Assembly: GCF_025943985.1 (NCBI RefSeq)
Contig: NZ_JAPCWE010000009.1
Span: forward strand, 59,236-123,235
Direction of reading: 5' to 3'
Origin: Anaerorudis cellulosivorans
GTDB lineage: Bacteria > Bacteroidota > Bacteroidia > Bacteroidales > Dysgonomonadaceae
Length of the DNA: 64,000 nt
A program made the translations under genes and the position numbers. Of this stretch, positions 17,388-27,791 are shown piece by piece (position 1 is the first letter of the stretch; every line of letters begins with the position of its first letter). The notes under the pieces are model-generated. The model saw only the letters and a list, made by a program, of their open reading frames with translations. It had not been told where the DNA came from and did not search any database.

Positions 17388-18533
17388 ATGAGAAAATATA
17401 ACTGCTTTCTTTTTTCGGCATTATGCCTTGCTATGATGGGATGCCATTCAATGAAAGAAGAACGCCACGTTCACGAACATGAACACGAAGGTATGGAGGA
17501 ACATGATTTGCATGCCGGCGAAATTGTTTTTCATGAAGAGCAAGCGCGGGCTGCAGGTCTTGAGGTAATAACGGTAAGTCCGTCGTCGTTTACCGAAGTA
17601 ATTCACGTAAGCGGACAAATACAATCCACTCCCGACAACGAAGCGACGGTGGTTTCCGCGTCGGCCGGGGTGGTTGATTTTGCAGGGAAATATCTAACAG
17701 AGGGGATGAGCGTAAAATCGGGAACTCCTCTTGTAACGGTTTCGGCCAAAAATATGGTAAACGGAGATCCTTCGGTAGCGGCAGAAGTTGAATACGAGTC
17801 GGCTTTGCGCGAATACGAAAGGGCGAAAAGCCTTGTAGCCGATCGGTTGATTTCGCAAGAAGAGTTCGAACAAATTCGGCTGCGTTACGAAAAGGCAAAA
17901 AATGCCCGTCCTTCGGCCGTAACCTCGTCGGGGGTGACGGTTTCGTCGCCAATCGAAGGTTATATAAAAAAGGTGTACATTAAAAAAGGGGATTATGTGG
18001 ATGTGGGGCAACCCGTTGTTGTGGTTTCTCGCGATAAGCGGTTGCAACTTCGTGCCGAGGTTTCCGAAAAGTATGCCGATCGACTTCCCACCCTTATGGG
18101 AGCAAACTTTAAACCCTCTTACGGCGATACCTTATATAAATTGTCCGACTTGAATGGACGGCTGATTTCTTATGGTCGGTCAGTGGATGATAATTCGTTC
18201 TATATCCCGGTTATCTTCGATTTCGACAATCGGGGAGATATCATTCCCGGCTCGTATGTGGAGGTTTTTCTGTTGTCGTTGCCACTGATGGATGTCATTG
18301 CTGTGCCTGTTTCGGCATTAACCGAAGAGGAGGGACTTCATTTTGTTTACGTGCAATTGGAGAAGGAGATTTTCAAAAAGCAGGAAGTGCGTATCGGATT
18401 GAGTGACGGAGAGCGGGTACGGATTTTATCCGGACTCAAGGAAGGAGACAGAGTGGTCACGAAAGGTACTTATCAGGTAAAATTGGCAGCAACCGCTTCG
18501 GTTATTCCCGAAGGTCATTCGCATGCACATTAA
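17388..18533 (+). CDS. RND heavy-metal efflux periplasmic adaptor (CusB/CzcB family)
   Basis: Membrane-fusion subunit linking the RND pump to the outer-membrane channel. Starting at the ATG at 17388 gives a lipoprotein signal with LAMMGC and Cys19, followed by a His-rich metal-binding stretch (HVHEHEHEG). A barrel-sandwich/lipoyl segment (SASAGVVDF), an alpha-helical hairpin with many Glu/Arg residues, SSPIEGYIKKVYIKKGDYV, a beta-barrel and a C-terminal membrane-proximal domain follow in the standard order. A longer reading from 17298 only adds unrelated residues. It is 15 bases upstream of the pump gene. Specificity (Cu/Ag versus Co/Zn/Cd) is not decided by the sequence. Confidence 0.92.
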   Translation: MRKYNCFLFSALCLAMMGCHSMKEERHVHEHEHEGMEEHDLHAGEIVFHEEQARAAGLEVITVSPSSFTEVIHVSGQIQSTPDNEATVVSASAGVVDFAGKYLTEGMSVKSGTPLVTVSAKNMVNGDPSVAAEVEYESALREYERAKSLVADRLISQEEFEQIRLRYEKAKNARPSAVTSSGVTVSSPIEGYIKKVYIKKGDYVDVGQPVVVVSRDKRLQLRAEVSEKYADRLPTLMGANFKPSYGDTLYKLSDLNGRLISYGRSVDDNSFYIPVIFDFDNRGDIIPGSYVEVFLLSLPLMDVIAVPVSALTEEEGLHFVYVQLEKEIFKKQEVRIGLSDGERVRILSGLKEGDRVVTKGTYQVKLAATASVIPEGHSHAH

Positions 18534-18548
18534 AATTGCGGGAAAGTC

Positions 18549-21500
18549 ATGTTGGATAAATTGATTCGCTTTTCACTCGATAATCGGGTGACGGTATTGG
18601 CAATAGCGGTTTTGTTGCTGATTGTGGGTTCTTTTGTGGTTTCTAAAATGGAAGTGGATGTGTTTCCCGATCTGAATGCGCCTACAGTGGTTGTTATGAC
18701 CGAAGCGCCGGGTATGGCGCCGGAAGAGGTGGAGCGTTTGGTGACGTTTCCTGTAGAGACAGCTGTTAACGGAGCTACCGATGTGAGGAGGGTACGCTCT
18801 TCTTCAACTACCGGCTTCTCCGTAGTTTGGGTGGAGTTTGATTGGGGTACGAATATCTTTACAGCACGTCAGATTGTTTCGGAAAAGCTGTCGGCCATAA
18901 ACGAACAATTACCGACCGAGGTGGGAAATCCCACGTTAGGTCCACAGTCGTCTATCTTGGGAGAAATCATGATTATCGGGCTCACTGCCGATTCCGTTAC
19001 GTCGATGGAAGAGCTGCGTACGTTGGCAGATTGGATCATTCGTCCGAGGTTGTTGTCGACGGGCGGAGTAGCGCAGGTATCGGTTCTTGGTGGAGATGTG
19101 AAAGAATACCGGATTGCTCTCGATCCGAACAAGATGAAACACTACGGTGTGGGATTGAATGAGGTGATGGCTGCTGTGGCTGGAATGAATCTTAATTCTT
19201 CCGGCGGTGTTCTTTACGAATACGGCAACGAATATATCATTCGTGGAATGCTTTCCACAAATCGAATTGGTGAGATGGGGAAGGCGCTGGTTAAAAAAAT
19301 TGACGGCGTCCCTGTTGTGTTGGAAGATATTGCGGAAATTGGCAATGGTGCGAAACTACCCCGCATGGGCGTGGCATCGCTTAACGGTAAACCGGCTGTT
19401 ATGTTGACCGTCACTAAGCAACCCAACGTTGATACGAAAAAACTGACGGAAAAAATCGATGCTTCGCTGAGCGATATTCGCAATAATTTGCCTCCCGATG
19501 TACATATTTCAACCGATATTTACCGTCAGTCGCGTTTTATCGATAATGCCATTCACAATGTGGTGGAGGCACTGTTGATGGGTGGACTTTTTGTGGTGAT
19601 TGTGCTGGTTGTTTTTCTGATGAATGCCCGCACCACGCTGATATCGCTTGTTACCATACCGATTGCTGTATTGACCACCTTTGTGGTGGTGAAATTAATG
19701 GGATTGACCATCAATACCATGAGCTTGGGTGGTCTTGCCATTGCCATTGGGTCATTGGTCGACGATTCGATTGTCGATGTGGAGAATGTGTTTAAACGTT
19801 TGCGCGAGAATCGATTAAAACCGCAAAAAGAGAAAAAAAGTGCGCTTCAAGTTGTTTTTAATGCTTCACGCGAAGTGCGCAGACCGATTTGGAGTTCGAC
19901 ATTGATTGTGGTGGTCAGTTTTATTCCCCTTTTCTTTCTGCAAGGAATGGAAGGGCGTATGTTGATTCCGCTTGGTTTGACGTTCGTTATTGCATTGTTT
20001 GCCTCTACGGTGGTCTCGCTCACACTGACGCCGGTCTTATGCAGTTATTTACTGGGCAGCGAGAGAAGTGATCCACGGAAAAAGGATCCGTTTTTGGTGC
20101 GTAAATTAAAAACGATCTACCGCAGCCTGTTGGAAAGCGTGTTGCTACACAGAAAAGGATTACTTTTTGGCGTGGGTGCGGCATTAGTGGTTTTTGTTAT
20201 CATGCTGTTGTCTTTCGGACAGAGTTTTTTGCCGCCGTTTAATGAAGGCTCGTTTACGATCAATGTGAGTACATTACCGGGGGTATCATTGGACGAGTCG
20301 GACAAAATCGGGAAAATGGCTGAAGATATTTTGTTGAGTATTCCCGAGATTCAGGTTGTTGGCCGAAAAACAGGGCGCGCCGAGTTGGACGAACATGCGT
20401 TGGGTGTAAATGTTTCAGAAATAGAAGCTCCTTATGAATTGAAAGGACGGACGAAAGAGGAAGTCATTGCCGAAATTCGGGAGAAAATGAAGGTTATTCC
20501 CGGTGTGAATATCGAAATTGGTTCGCCGGTTTCGCACCGAATCGACGCCATGCTTTCCGGAACTCAGGCAAATATTGCCGTGAAGCTGTTTGGCCCTGAT
20601 CTTAACAAGATGTACCGCATCGGCAATCAAATAAAAACAGCCGTTTCGAAAATCGATGGGGTAGTGGATCTTAATGTTGCGCAACAAGTGGAACGTCCGC
20701 AATTAAAGATTGTCCCCAAGCGGGAAATGCTTGCCAAATATGGTATTACGCTTCCCGAATTCAAAGAAGCAATTGGTGTGTTGTTGGAAGGGAAACCGGT
20801 TTCACGGGTTTATGAAGGAGATCGCTCGGTTGATCTTATGCTGAGGGTTAAGGACGGGGAAAGGGAGAGCATAGAAGCTATCGGTAATCTGGCAATGGAT
20901 GCCGATGGACAAAAAGTGCCTTTGTACCAGGTAGCCGATATTGTTTCATCGGCAGGACCTCATACCATTAATCGGGAGAATGTTTCGCGCAAGATGGTCG
21001 TTTCTGCAAATATCACCGGGCGTGACCTGCAGGGGGCCGTTGACGAAATTCGCAACACCATCGAGAACGAAATCCGGCTTCCGGAGGGTTATCATGTGGA
21101 GTATGGCGGGCAATTCGAAAGCGCCCAATCGGCATCGCGCACCCTAACCTTGGCTTCGGTGTTGTCTGTCCTTACGATTTTTCTATTGCTTTATGCAGAA
21201 TTCAAAAGTTGGCCGCAAGCCGCGATTGCAATGGTAAACCTACCTTTGTCGCTTATCGGTGGAGTGTTTATTGTTTTTTTTACCGGAGGCGTATTGAACA
21301 TTCCGTCCATTATCGGGTTTATATCGTTATTCGGCATTGCTACCCGAAACGGCGTGTTACTTCTGAATCGGTATAACGATCTGCATGCAGCAGGACTTTC
21401 AGTTCACGATACTGTTGTTCAAGGTTCGCTCGATCGATTAAACCCGATTCTGATGACAGCGTTGTCTTCGGCTTTAGCTTTGGTGCCAATGGCTTTAAGC

Positions 21501-21662
21501 GGACATCTTCCCGGCAACGAAATTCAAAGTCCTATGGCTAAAGTCATACTGGGCGGGTTAATTACTTCTACAGCTCTTAACGGATTCATTATCCCGATGA
21601 TGTATGGTTTTGTTGCCGGCAAAGACAAAAAGAAACAGGAAAAATTAAATGATGAGCAATGA
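18549..21662 (+). CDS. RND heavy-metal efflux pump (CusA/CzcA family)
   Basis: Inner-membrane proton-driven pump of 1037 residues, exporting metal cations from periplasm or cytoplasm through the TolC-like channel. It starts with the usual TM1 (ALAVLLLIVG-like run after RVTVLA) and has large periplasmic loops after TM1 and TM7. The TM4 region reads GSLVDDSIVDVENVFKRL, where acidic residues for proton relay are expected. FISLFGIATRNGVLL marks TM10. The gene sits between adaptor (15 bases) and TolC-like gene (4-base overlap), so all are one operon. Confidence 0.94.
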   Translation: MLDKLIRFSLDNRVTVLAIAVLLLIVGSFVVSKMEVDVFPDLNAPTVVVMTEAPGMAPEEVERLVTFPVETAVNGATDVRRVRSSSTTGFSVVWVEFDWGTNIFTARQIVSEKLSAINEQLPTEVGNPTLGPQSSILGEIMIIGLTADSVTSMEELRTLADWIIRPRLLSTGGVAQVSVLGGDVKEYRIALDPNKMKHYGVGLNEVMAAVAGMNLNSSGGVLYEYGNEYIIRGMLSTNRIGEMGKALVKKIDGVPVVLEDIAEIGNGAKLPRMGVASLNGKPAVMLTVTKQPNVDTKKLTEKIDASLSDIRNNLPPDVHISTDIYRQSRFIDNAIHNVVEALLMGGLFVVIVLVVFLMNARTTLISLVTIPIAVLTTFVVVKLMGLTINTMSLGGLAIAIGSLVDDSIVDVENVFKRLRENRLKPQKEKKSALQVVFNASREVRRPIWSSTLIVVVSFIPLFFLQGMEGRMLIPLGLTFVIALFASTVVSLTLTPVLCSYLLGSERSDPRKKDPFLVRKLKTIYRSLLESVLLHRKGLLFGVGAALVVFVIMLLSFGQSFLPPFNEGSFTINVSTLPGVSLDESDKIGKMAEDILLSIPEIQVVGRKTGRAELDEHALGVNVSEIEAPYELKGRTKEEVIAEIREKMKVIPGVNIEIGSPVSHRIDAMLSGTQANIAVKLFGPDLNKMYRIGNQIKTAVSKIDGVVDLNVAQQVERPQLKIVPKREMLAKYGITLPEFKEAIGVLLEGKPVSRVYEGDRSVDLMLRVKDGERESIEAIGNLAMDADGQKVPLYQVADIVSSAGPHTINRENVSRKMVVSANITGRDLQGAVDEIRNTIENEIRLPEGYHVEYGGQFESAQSASRTLTLASVLSVLTIFLLLYAEFKSWPQAAIAMVNLPLSLIGGVFIVFFTGGVLNIPSIIGFISLFGIATRNGVLLLNRYNDLHAAGLSVHDTVVQGSLDRLNPILMTALSSALALVPMALSGHLPGNEIQSPMAKVILGGLITSTALNGFIIPMMYGFVAGKDKKKQEKLNDEQ

Positions 21663-22837
21663 GAAAGATACTGTTTTTGTGCACGATGATCCTGAATATA
21701 TCAATCAGTGCCAATAATGACGAAATCAATCGGATTCTGGCTTCCATTGAACAAAATAATGGCAACTTGAAAGCATTGCGCATAGAGGCCGATGCACGGA
21801 TCGAAGGCAACCGTGAAGAGATGATGCCTGACGATCCGGAAGCGGAGTTTGCCTATTTATGGGGAAGCCCGCATGAAATAGGCAAGCGACAAGACGTGAA
21901 CGTTTCACAAGGTTTCGATATCCCCTTGATAACGGGAATGAAAAAAAAAGTGGTTTCACGCGAAAACGAACTGGTGGAACTGAATCATCAGTCGGAACGA
22001 ACACATTTATTGCTGGAGGCAAAAAAATTATGTATCGAGCTGATTTACAATAATGCTCTTCGAGATCAACAAGACAAGCAGCTGCAATGGGTGGAGCATG
22101 TGGCCGATGCATACCGTAAACAGTATGAAAAAGGCAATATCGGTACGCTGGCGTACAACAATGTGCAACTCTACCTTACCGAAATAAAACATGAAGTTTC
22201 GCGTATGGGCATCGAGCAGAAGCGGATTCTTTCGGAGTTGAAACGACTAAATGGCGGAATTGCCGTCGAACTGACCGGTACGCAATACGATCTTCATCCT
22301 CTTCCCGCCGATTTTGAGCAATGGTTTGGACAGATGGAGCAGAAAAATCCGATGCTTAAGTATGCCTATAAGGAATCGGAATTGAACACATATCGGATAA
22401 AGGTAGCTAAAAAGGCAAATTTACCCCGCTTTTCGGTGGGTTATCTGATGGAAAATGTGGTTGGTGAGCGGTATCAGGGTGTAACGTTGGGAATATCGGT
22501 TCCGCTGTGGAGAAATTCGCAGCGACTGCAACAGGCAAAAAGTGAGGCAAAGGCTTCCGAAATGCATGCAGCTACTATGCGTCAAGAGTTTTATGATGCT
22601 TTTCGTGCAATATATCAGCAGGCCCAAGGTTTGCAGCAGTTGATACTTGATTATCATGCTTCCATGAGATTATATGATAATGCCGAACTCCTGGAAAAAG
22701 CCTTGGATTTGGGCAATATTTCGATTATGGATTATATTTCGGAAAAAAGGCTTTATTATGAAAGAATCACAAAAGTATTGGAGGCAGAGCGAGACTATGA
22801 GCTCTTGTATGCCGAACTTACGTATGTCGAACTGTAA
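21659..22837 (+). CDS. TolC family outer-membrane efflux protein
   Basis: Outer-membrane channel partner of the RND pump, 392 residues. A signal peptide covers residues 1 to about 18. Two repeats of long helices rich in Glu/Lys/Gln (for example YNNVQLYLTEIKHEVSRM and the C-terminal AELLEKALDLGNISIMDY) are the outer-membrane efflux protein pattern. It is somewhat shorter than typical TolC proteins (about 420-470), like other CusC relatives of Bacteroidota. The start overlaps the pump stop codon (ATGA), indicating coupling. No terminator is obvious after it. Confidence 0.9.
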   Translation: MRKILFLCTMILNISISANNDEINRILASIEQNNGNLKALRIEADARIEGNREEMMPDDPEAEFAYLWGSPHEIGKRQDVNVSQGFDIPLITGMKKKVVSRENELVELNHQSERTHLLLEAKKLCIELIYNNALRDQQDKQLQWVEHVADAYRKQYEKGNIGTLAYNNVQLYLTEIKHEVSRMGIEQKRILSELKRLNGGIAVELTGTQYDLHPLPADFEQWFGQMEQKNPMLKYAYKESELNTYRIKVAKKANLPRFSVGYLMENVVGERYQGVTLGISVPLWRNSQRLQQAKSEAKASEMHAATMRQEFYDAFRAIYQQAQGLQQLILDYHASMRLYDNAELLEKALDLGNISIMDYISEKRLYYERITKVLEAERDYELLYAELTYVEL

Positions 22838-22922
22838 AATCTTTTGTTGAATAAATTATGCCTTTCCTGTGTAAGAAAGCAACTAATTTTTAAAATATTA
22901 CTTATTGATGATACAAAATTAC

Positions 22923-22930
22923 TACTTTTG
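22923..22930 (+). promoter_or_regulatory. -7 promoter box (TACTTTTG) for topA
   Basis: Exact TAnnTTTG match 50 bases before the topA start; an AAAGGAG sequence at 22962-22968 could act as a ribosome-binding site, which is unusual here. Confidence 0.65.
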
Positions 22931-22980
22931 CACACAAAATATAATTTAAAATACGAAATATAAAGGAGAAAAAGCACGGA

Positions 22981-25323
22981 ATGGGGAAGAATTTGGTTAT
23001 TGTAGAGTCGCCGGCAAAAGCAAAAACTATTGAAAAATTTCTGGGTAAAGAGTATCGGGTGTTGTCGAGTTACGGACATATCCGCGATCTGAAAAGAAAA
23101 GATTTCAGCATCGATATCGAAAATGATTTTAAACCTATATACGAGATACCATCCGATAAAAAGAAAGTGGTATCCGAACTTAAAGCAGCAGCAAAAGAGG
23201 CCGATACGGTTTGGCTGGCATCTGATGAAGACCGGGAGGGAGAGGCCATTGCGTGGCATCTCTACGATGTGTTGGGACTGGAAAAGAAAGATACGAAGCG
23301 TATCGTTTTTCACGAAATCACAAAATCGGCTATTCAGGAGGCAATCAAAAATCCACGCGACATCGATAAGAATTTGGTAGATGCTCAGCAGGCCCGTCGT
23401 GTATTGGATCGGATTGTTGGTTTCGAGCTTTCACCGGTCTTATGGAGAAAAATCAAACCGGCTCTTTCAGCCGGAAGGGTTCAGTCGGTAGCCGTGAGGC
23501 TTATTGTTGAACGTGAGCGAGAGATTCAACAATTCAAGCCGGAAGCATCGTATCGTATTGTAGCACTCTTTTCGAAGGAAGAGAATGGTAAAGTATACGA
23601 GATAAAAGCAGAATACAATAAACGCCTTAAAACCAAAGAAGAGGCGTTGTCCTTGTTGGATAAGCTTAAATCTGCCGATTTCACCGTGGAGGATATCACG
23701 GTTAAGCCGGTTAAGAAATCGCCGGCTCCTCCGTTCACTACTTCTACTTTACAGCAGGAAGCGTCGCGTAAGTTGGGCTATTCGGTTGCGCAAACCATGA
23801 TGATAGCACAACGCTTGTATGAATCGGGGAAAATCACCTATATGCGTACCGATTCGGTAAATTTGTCGTCATTGGCCATACAGGGAGCGAAAAACGAGAT
23901 CGTAGACCTTTATGGTGATGAATATTCGAAAACCCGACAATATTCCACAAAATCAAAAGGAGCTCAGGAAGCACACGAAGCTATTCGCCCTACTTATCTC
24001 AATGAACGCGAAATCAATGGAACTTCGCAGGAAAAACGACTATACGACTTGATTTGGAAGCGTACCATAGCATCGCAAATGACCGATGCCGAGCTGGAAA
24101 AAACTACCGCTACGATTGGTGTTTCCAATGTGGAAGGCAAGTTTGTGGCTACCGGAGAAGTGATTAAGTTCGATGGTTTTTTGCGCGTGTATCGCGAAGG
24201 GACCGATGATGAAGAGGCAGAAAATGAAAGTGCTATTCTTCCGCCTGTGAAACAAGGCGAGAGGCTTCTTATGACGGAAACAACGGCTACGGAGCGTTAT
24301 ACCCAGCGTCCGCCACGATATACGGAAGCTTCCTTGGTGCGTAAAATGGAAGAATTGGGCATCGGCCGCCCTTCTACCTATGCTCCTACTATATCTACCA
24401 TTCAGCAACGAGGTTATGTGGAAAAACGAAATGTGGAGGGTGAAGAACGTACTTATGCAGTCATTACGTTGAAAAACGGAAAAATAAAGGATGCCTTGAA
24501 AAAGGAAATGGCCGGAGCCGACAAGAATAAACTTGTTCCTACCGATATTGGTATGGTGGTGAACGATTTTCTTGTGGATTATTTTCCCGATATAGTGGAT
24601 TATAATTTTACTGCCGAGGTGGAAAAAGACTTTGATAAAATTGCTGAAGGCAAAATGCAGTGGAATAAATCAATAGCCAATTTTTACAAAACTTTCCATC
24701 CTACGGTGGAGAAGACAGTAAACATGCGAACCGAACACAAAACAGGAGAAAGGATATTGGGAGTTGACCCCAAAACCGGCCGTCGGGTATCGGTTAAAAT
24801 CGGACGCTATGGGGCGTTGGCACAAATCGGAACAGCCGATGAGGAGGATAAACCCTTGTTTGCACCATTGCAAAAGTCACAATCCATTGAAACCATTACC
24901 CTTGAAGAAGCATTGAAATTGTTTGAATTACCACGCAATTTGGGCGAATTCCGCGGAAAAGAAATGGTGGTAGGAATAGGTCGTTTTGGCCCTTATGTTC
25001 GTTATGACAACAAATTTGTTTCGTTACCCAAAGATGCGGATCCGCTCGAAATTACGGCTGAAGAAGCTGTTGCCCTTATTGAAGCCAAAGAAAAAGAAGA
25101 GAAAGAAAAAATAATAAAAACATTTTCAGAAGAACCCGGGCTTCAGATTTTAAAGGGGCGTTACGGACCCTATATTGCTTTTGAAAAGGAGAACTACAAA
25201 ATTCCTAAAGAATTGAATCCTACAGAACTATCACTTGAAGATTGCCGAAAAATTATCGCCGAAGCCGATAAAAACAAAACCAAAAGCGAAAAAAAGGGGA
25301 GAAGAACTTCTGCAAAGAAATGA
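22981..25323 (+). CDS. topA: DNA topoisomerase I (type IA)
   Basis: Relaxes negatively supercoiled DNA by single-strand passage. The Toprim domain is at 1 to about 120, with SDEDREGEA at 81-89 holding the metal-binding acids. The active-site Tyr287 is in TYMRTDSVNLSS, and RPSTYAP follows in domain IV. Length 780. There are no C-terminal Cys4 zinc ribbons; instead the C-terminus carries repeats of the GRFGPYV/GRYGPYI type and ends in a Lys-rich tail. Monocistronic, with its own promoter, and convergent with the next gene, 39 bases away. Confidence 0.97.
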   Translation: MGKNLVIVESPAKAKTIEKFLGKEYRVLSSYGHIRDLKRKDFSIDIENDFKPIYEIPSDKKKVVSELKAAAKEADTVWLASDEDREGEAIAWHLYDVLGLEKKDTKRIVFHEITKSAIQEAIKNPRDIDKNLVDAQQARRVLDRIVGFELSPVLWRKIKPALSAGRVQSVAVRLIVEREREIQQFKPEASYRIVALFSKEENGKVYEIKAEYNKRLKTKEEALSLLDKLKSADFTVEDITVKPVKKSPAPPFTTSTLQQEASRKLGYSVAQTMMIAQRLYESGKITYMRTDSVNLSSLAIQGAKNEIVDLYGDEYSKTRQYSTKSKGAQEAHEAIRPTYLNEREINGTSQEKRLYDLIWKRTIASQMTDAELEKTTATIGVSNVEGKFVATGEVIKFDGFLRVYREGTDDEEAENESAILPPVKQGERLLMTETTATERYTQRPPRYTEASLVRKMEELGIGRPSTYAPTISTIQQRGYVEKRNVEGEERTYAVITLKNGKIKDALKKEMAGADKNKLVPTDIGMVVNDFLVDYFPDIVDYNFTAEVEKDFDKIAEGKMQWNKSIANFYKTFHPTVEKTVNMRTEHKTGERILGVDPKTGRRVSVKIGRYGALAQIGTADEEDKPLFAPLQKSQSIETITLEEALKLFELPRNLGEFRGKEMVVGIGRFGPYVRYDNKFVSLPKDADPLEITAEEAVALIEAKEKEEKEKIIKTFSEEPGLQILKGRYGPYIAFEKENYKIPKELNPTELSLEDCRKIIAEADKNKTKSEKKGRRTSAKK

Positions 25324-25362
25324 GTATGGTTTGCAGGGTATTCATGTATTGCTGAAATCGGA

Positions 25363-27744
25363 TCATGCCTTTATCCATGCATTAGATATACTTACCAAAG
25401 CATAAGTTAATGCAGCCATGAGCAATAGTACAAAGTAGCCGGCTTCAACGGATATAATGATTGCCAAAACGGTACTGATTACCGAAAAATAACCATTTAA
25501 AGCCCATGCCCATGGGATGTCGTCGCTCTTTTTTTCGGCAAGATAGTCGATTCCGATTGGGAAAGGCATTCCTAAAAAGAACCCAGGTGTTCCTAATAAA
25601 ACGATAGCAATCACTATTTTGAAAGGTAAAGCAACGCCTATTGTAGCTGACAGAATTGGGGAGAGAATGAAAGCGTATACTATAAGGATGGCGGCAATAA
25701 TGAGCGGTAATACCAAACGGATTTTATTCTTTCGACATGTAGATGAATAGTAACTTCCTAATCCTGAAGTAAAAAGCAAAATACTGAGGGTTGCTGATGT
25801 AGCATAGGTGGGTTCTCCAAAATAAAAGGTGAATTGTTGAATGAATACCATTTCCAAAAACATATAAGCTAGCCCCAACCCGCTGAAATATACGATTACC
25901 CATTTCTTATGTTTACTCTTCCATGGTTTGAAAGATAACGGCAAAAGAATAATAATTGCTGCAATAAGAATAATTTGAATGAAAGTGAGGATGATGAGCA
26001 AATAACCGATATCCAAAAAGGGAAAGTTTTTTTCACTAATGGAAGATATCAATTGGGGAATCTGCTTAAAGCGGATGAATTGGAAGAAAAAAGGCCGGTT
26101 GTCGGTCGTAGGGTGTATCCGGTAAGGATACTGGTGTATCAATACTTTTTTGTCGGGAGATAAGAGTTGGTCTATATGAATAAAAAAAACAGTGTCCTGA
26201 AGCATATTAAACTTGTTTCGGTCAATTTTCTGCTCTTCTGGAAGAACAAGTGGATCGAACATCCGGTTGTCACAAAATTGATGAACCTTATCGATTTCAT
26301 CAAGGTTAAAAGGAGATTTTTTTACCAGAAAGGTAACTGCGCCCCAACTTCGTATGGCAACAACGTGTTCCCGGGGACGTGTTATGTTGTTTTCATCGAG
26401 AAGAAGGCAGATAGTGGATAAAAGTCGGTACGCATTTCGTACGGGATAATCCATCCAACAGCTCAACGAGATCATTCCTTTTTCCGAAAGCTTGTTCCAC
26501 ATTTCTTGCATAGCTTCTATGGTTAATTCGTATCGTGGTTCAACGGCATTTAACCCCGAATTGCCAAAAAACGAACCGATAACGGGAAGTTCTATCAGAT
26601 CAAGGTGGTGTGTGTTGAGAGTGAGCAATGTTCGCGACAGGGTTTGATGAGGCTGAACTTGTGGAAAACCGGCGAAAGATCGGTTGAGTATGTTGAAGAT
26701 TTCAGGATGGGATTCATTGGTAATAATGTGAGGCACCTGATGTGACAATGCCAGCAGAACGTTTTCTCCTGTTCCTGCATCGATAATCAGGGCATTTTCA
26801 ATTTTCTCGATGTGATAGGGTAAGGCTTGGGGTGTATAGTCAAGAATACTTGTTTCATTCTGCTTTATGGGTTGTTGAAGAAGACTCCCCATCCAGTTTC
26901 CGTTATTAAAAACAACTTTTCGTATCGGGTAGGGGCCTTGATAAGCAAGGCTTACACCGGGTGCATAGCGGAGAACAGGGGATGAAACGATTTGCACAAA
27001 ACCATTGGGAGTGCTTTTCGCATATTCGACTTTCGCTTCGGGCAACAGCATGGTTCTCGTGATATCTTTATATTCGGATGGGGTTAATTGCGGTGGATAG
27101 AAATAAAAGACGACTAAAATAAGAGTCGAAAGGGAAAGGGTAATTCGAAAGAGTGTTTTTTTATTTCCCGGTAATGAAATGATTCCACCTAAAAAGGCTA
27201 GTATAGCAACGGCAAATGGCTGTTGTTCCGGAATTATCGATTGCATGAATAATAAGGCAACAATTCCTCCTATTCCTGATCCGATGAGATTGGAAAAATA
27301 AATTTTCCCGATTTGATCGGCAAACTTTGAAAAACTCATTCCGATGGATAAAGCCCCGGTGAAGAAAGGCAGAAAAAAAATAAAATAGGTGAGAATTAAC
27401 TTGCCAATGTGACGTGAATCCTGAAAAATAAGCAATGAATCAAAACGAACAGCCTTTGAATTGGCAATTCCAACCACCATAGGAATGAGAATTGCTGTAA
27501 CAATTAATAGAAAAGGGAAAAGGGTAACGTAGTTTTGCTTGAGTTTCTTTTGGAAAATTGTCAGAAAAGTTCCTGCTGCGCCGAATCCGAGCAGAGCGAT
27601 GGATATAATCATATAGGCAAAGTGATACCATTGTACATACGACAAAATCTGCATCAATATTAATTGAAAAGCAATAATGCATGCCGAAATTAAGCCGATT
27701 GCCACATGGTTGCGAATTGAGGATGTTGGGTTGACGTGTTCCAT
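25363..27744 (-). CDS. Membrane protein with spermidine-synthase-like SAM domain
   Basis: 793-residue multi-pass membrane protein. Hydrophobic segments fill residues about 15-215 and about 590-790; between them lies a Rossmann domain related to spermidine synthase, with the SAM-site-like IDAGTGENVLL. The catalytic acid region of true aminopropyltransferases (DVI..DSSDP-type) is replaced by DLIELPVIG, so it is unlikely to make spermidine. Such fusion proteins are annotated as spermidine synthase-like or fused MFS/SpeE proteins with unknown function. It follows the exported methyltransferase gene by 47 bases on the same strand and may share its transcript. Confidence 0.75.
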   Translation of the reverse strand: MEHVNPTSSIRNHVAIGLISACIIAFQLILMQILSYVQWYHFAYMIISIALLGFGAAGTFLTIFQKKLKQNYVTLFPFLLIVTAILIPMVVGIANSKAVRFDSLLIFQDSRHIGKLILTYFIFFLPFFTGALSIGMSFSKFADQIGKIYFSNLIGSGIGGIVALLFMQSIIPEQQPFAVAILAFLGGIISLPGNKKTLFRITLSLSTLILVVFYFYPPQLTPSEYKDITRTMLLPEAKVEYAKSTPNGFVQIVSSPVLRYAPGVSLAYQGPYPIRKVVFNNGNWMGSLLQQPIKQNETSILDYTPQALPYHIEKIENALIIDAGTGENVLLALSHQVPHIITNESHPEIFNILNRSFAGFPQVQPHQTLSRTLLTLNTHHLDLIELPVIGSFFGNSGLNAVEPRYELTIEAMQEMWNKLSEKGMISLSCWMDYPVRNAYRLLSTICLLLDENNITRPREHVVAIRSWGAVTFLVKKSPFNLDEIDKVHQFCDNRMFDPLVLPEEQKIDRNKFNMLQDTVFFIHIDQLLSPDKKVLIHQYPYRIHPTTDNRPFFFQFIRFKQIPQLISSISEKNFPFLDIGYLLIILTFIQIILIAAIIILLPLSFKPWKSKHKKWVIVYFSGLGLAYMFLEMVFIQQFTFYFGEPTYATSATLSILLFTSGLGSYYSSTCRKNKIRLVLPLIIAAILIVYAFILSPILSATIGVALPFKIVIAIVLLGTPGFFLGMPFPIGIDYLAEKKSDDIPWAWALNGYFSVISTVLAIIISVEAGYFVLLLMAALTYALVSISNAWIKA

Positions 27745-27791
27745 CGCTTATTTGCTTGTTTTTCGTGGTGTATCTCGATCGGAAACGGTTG

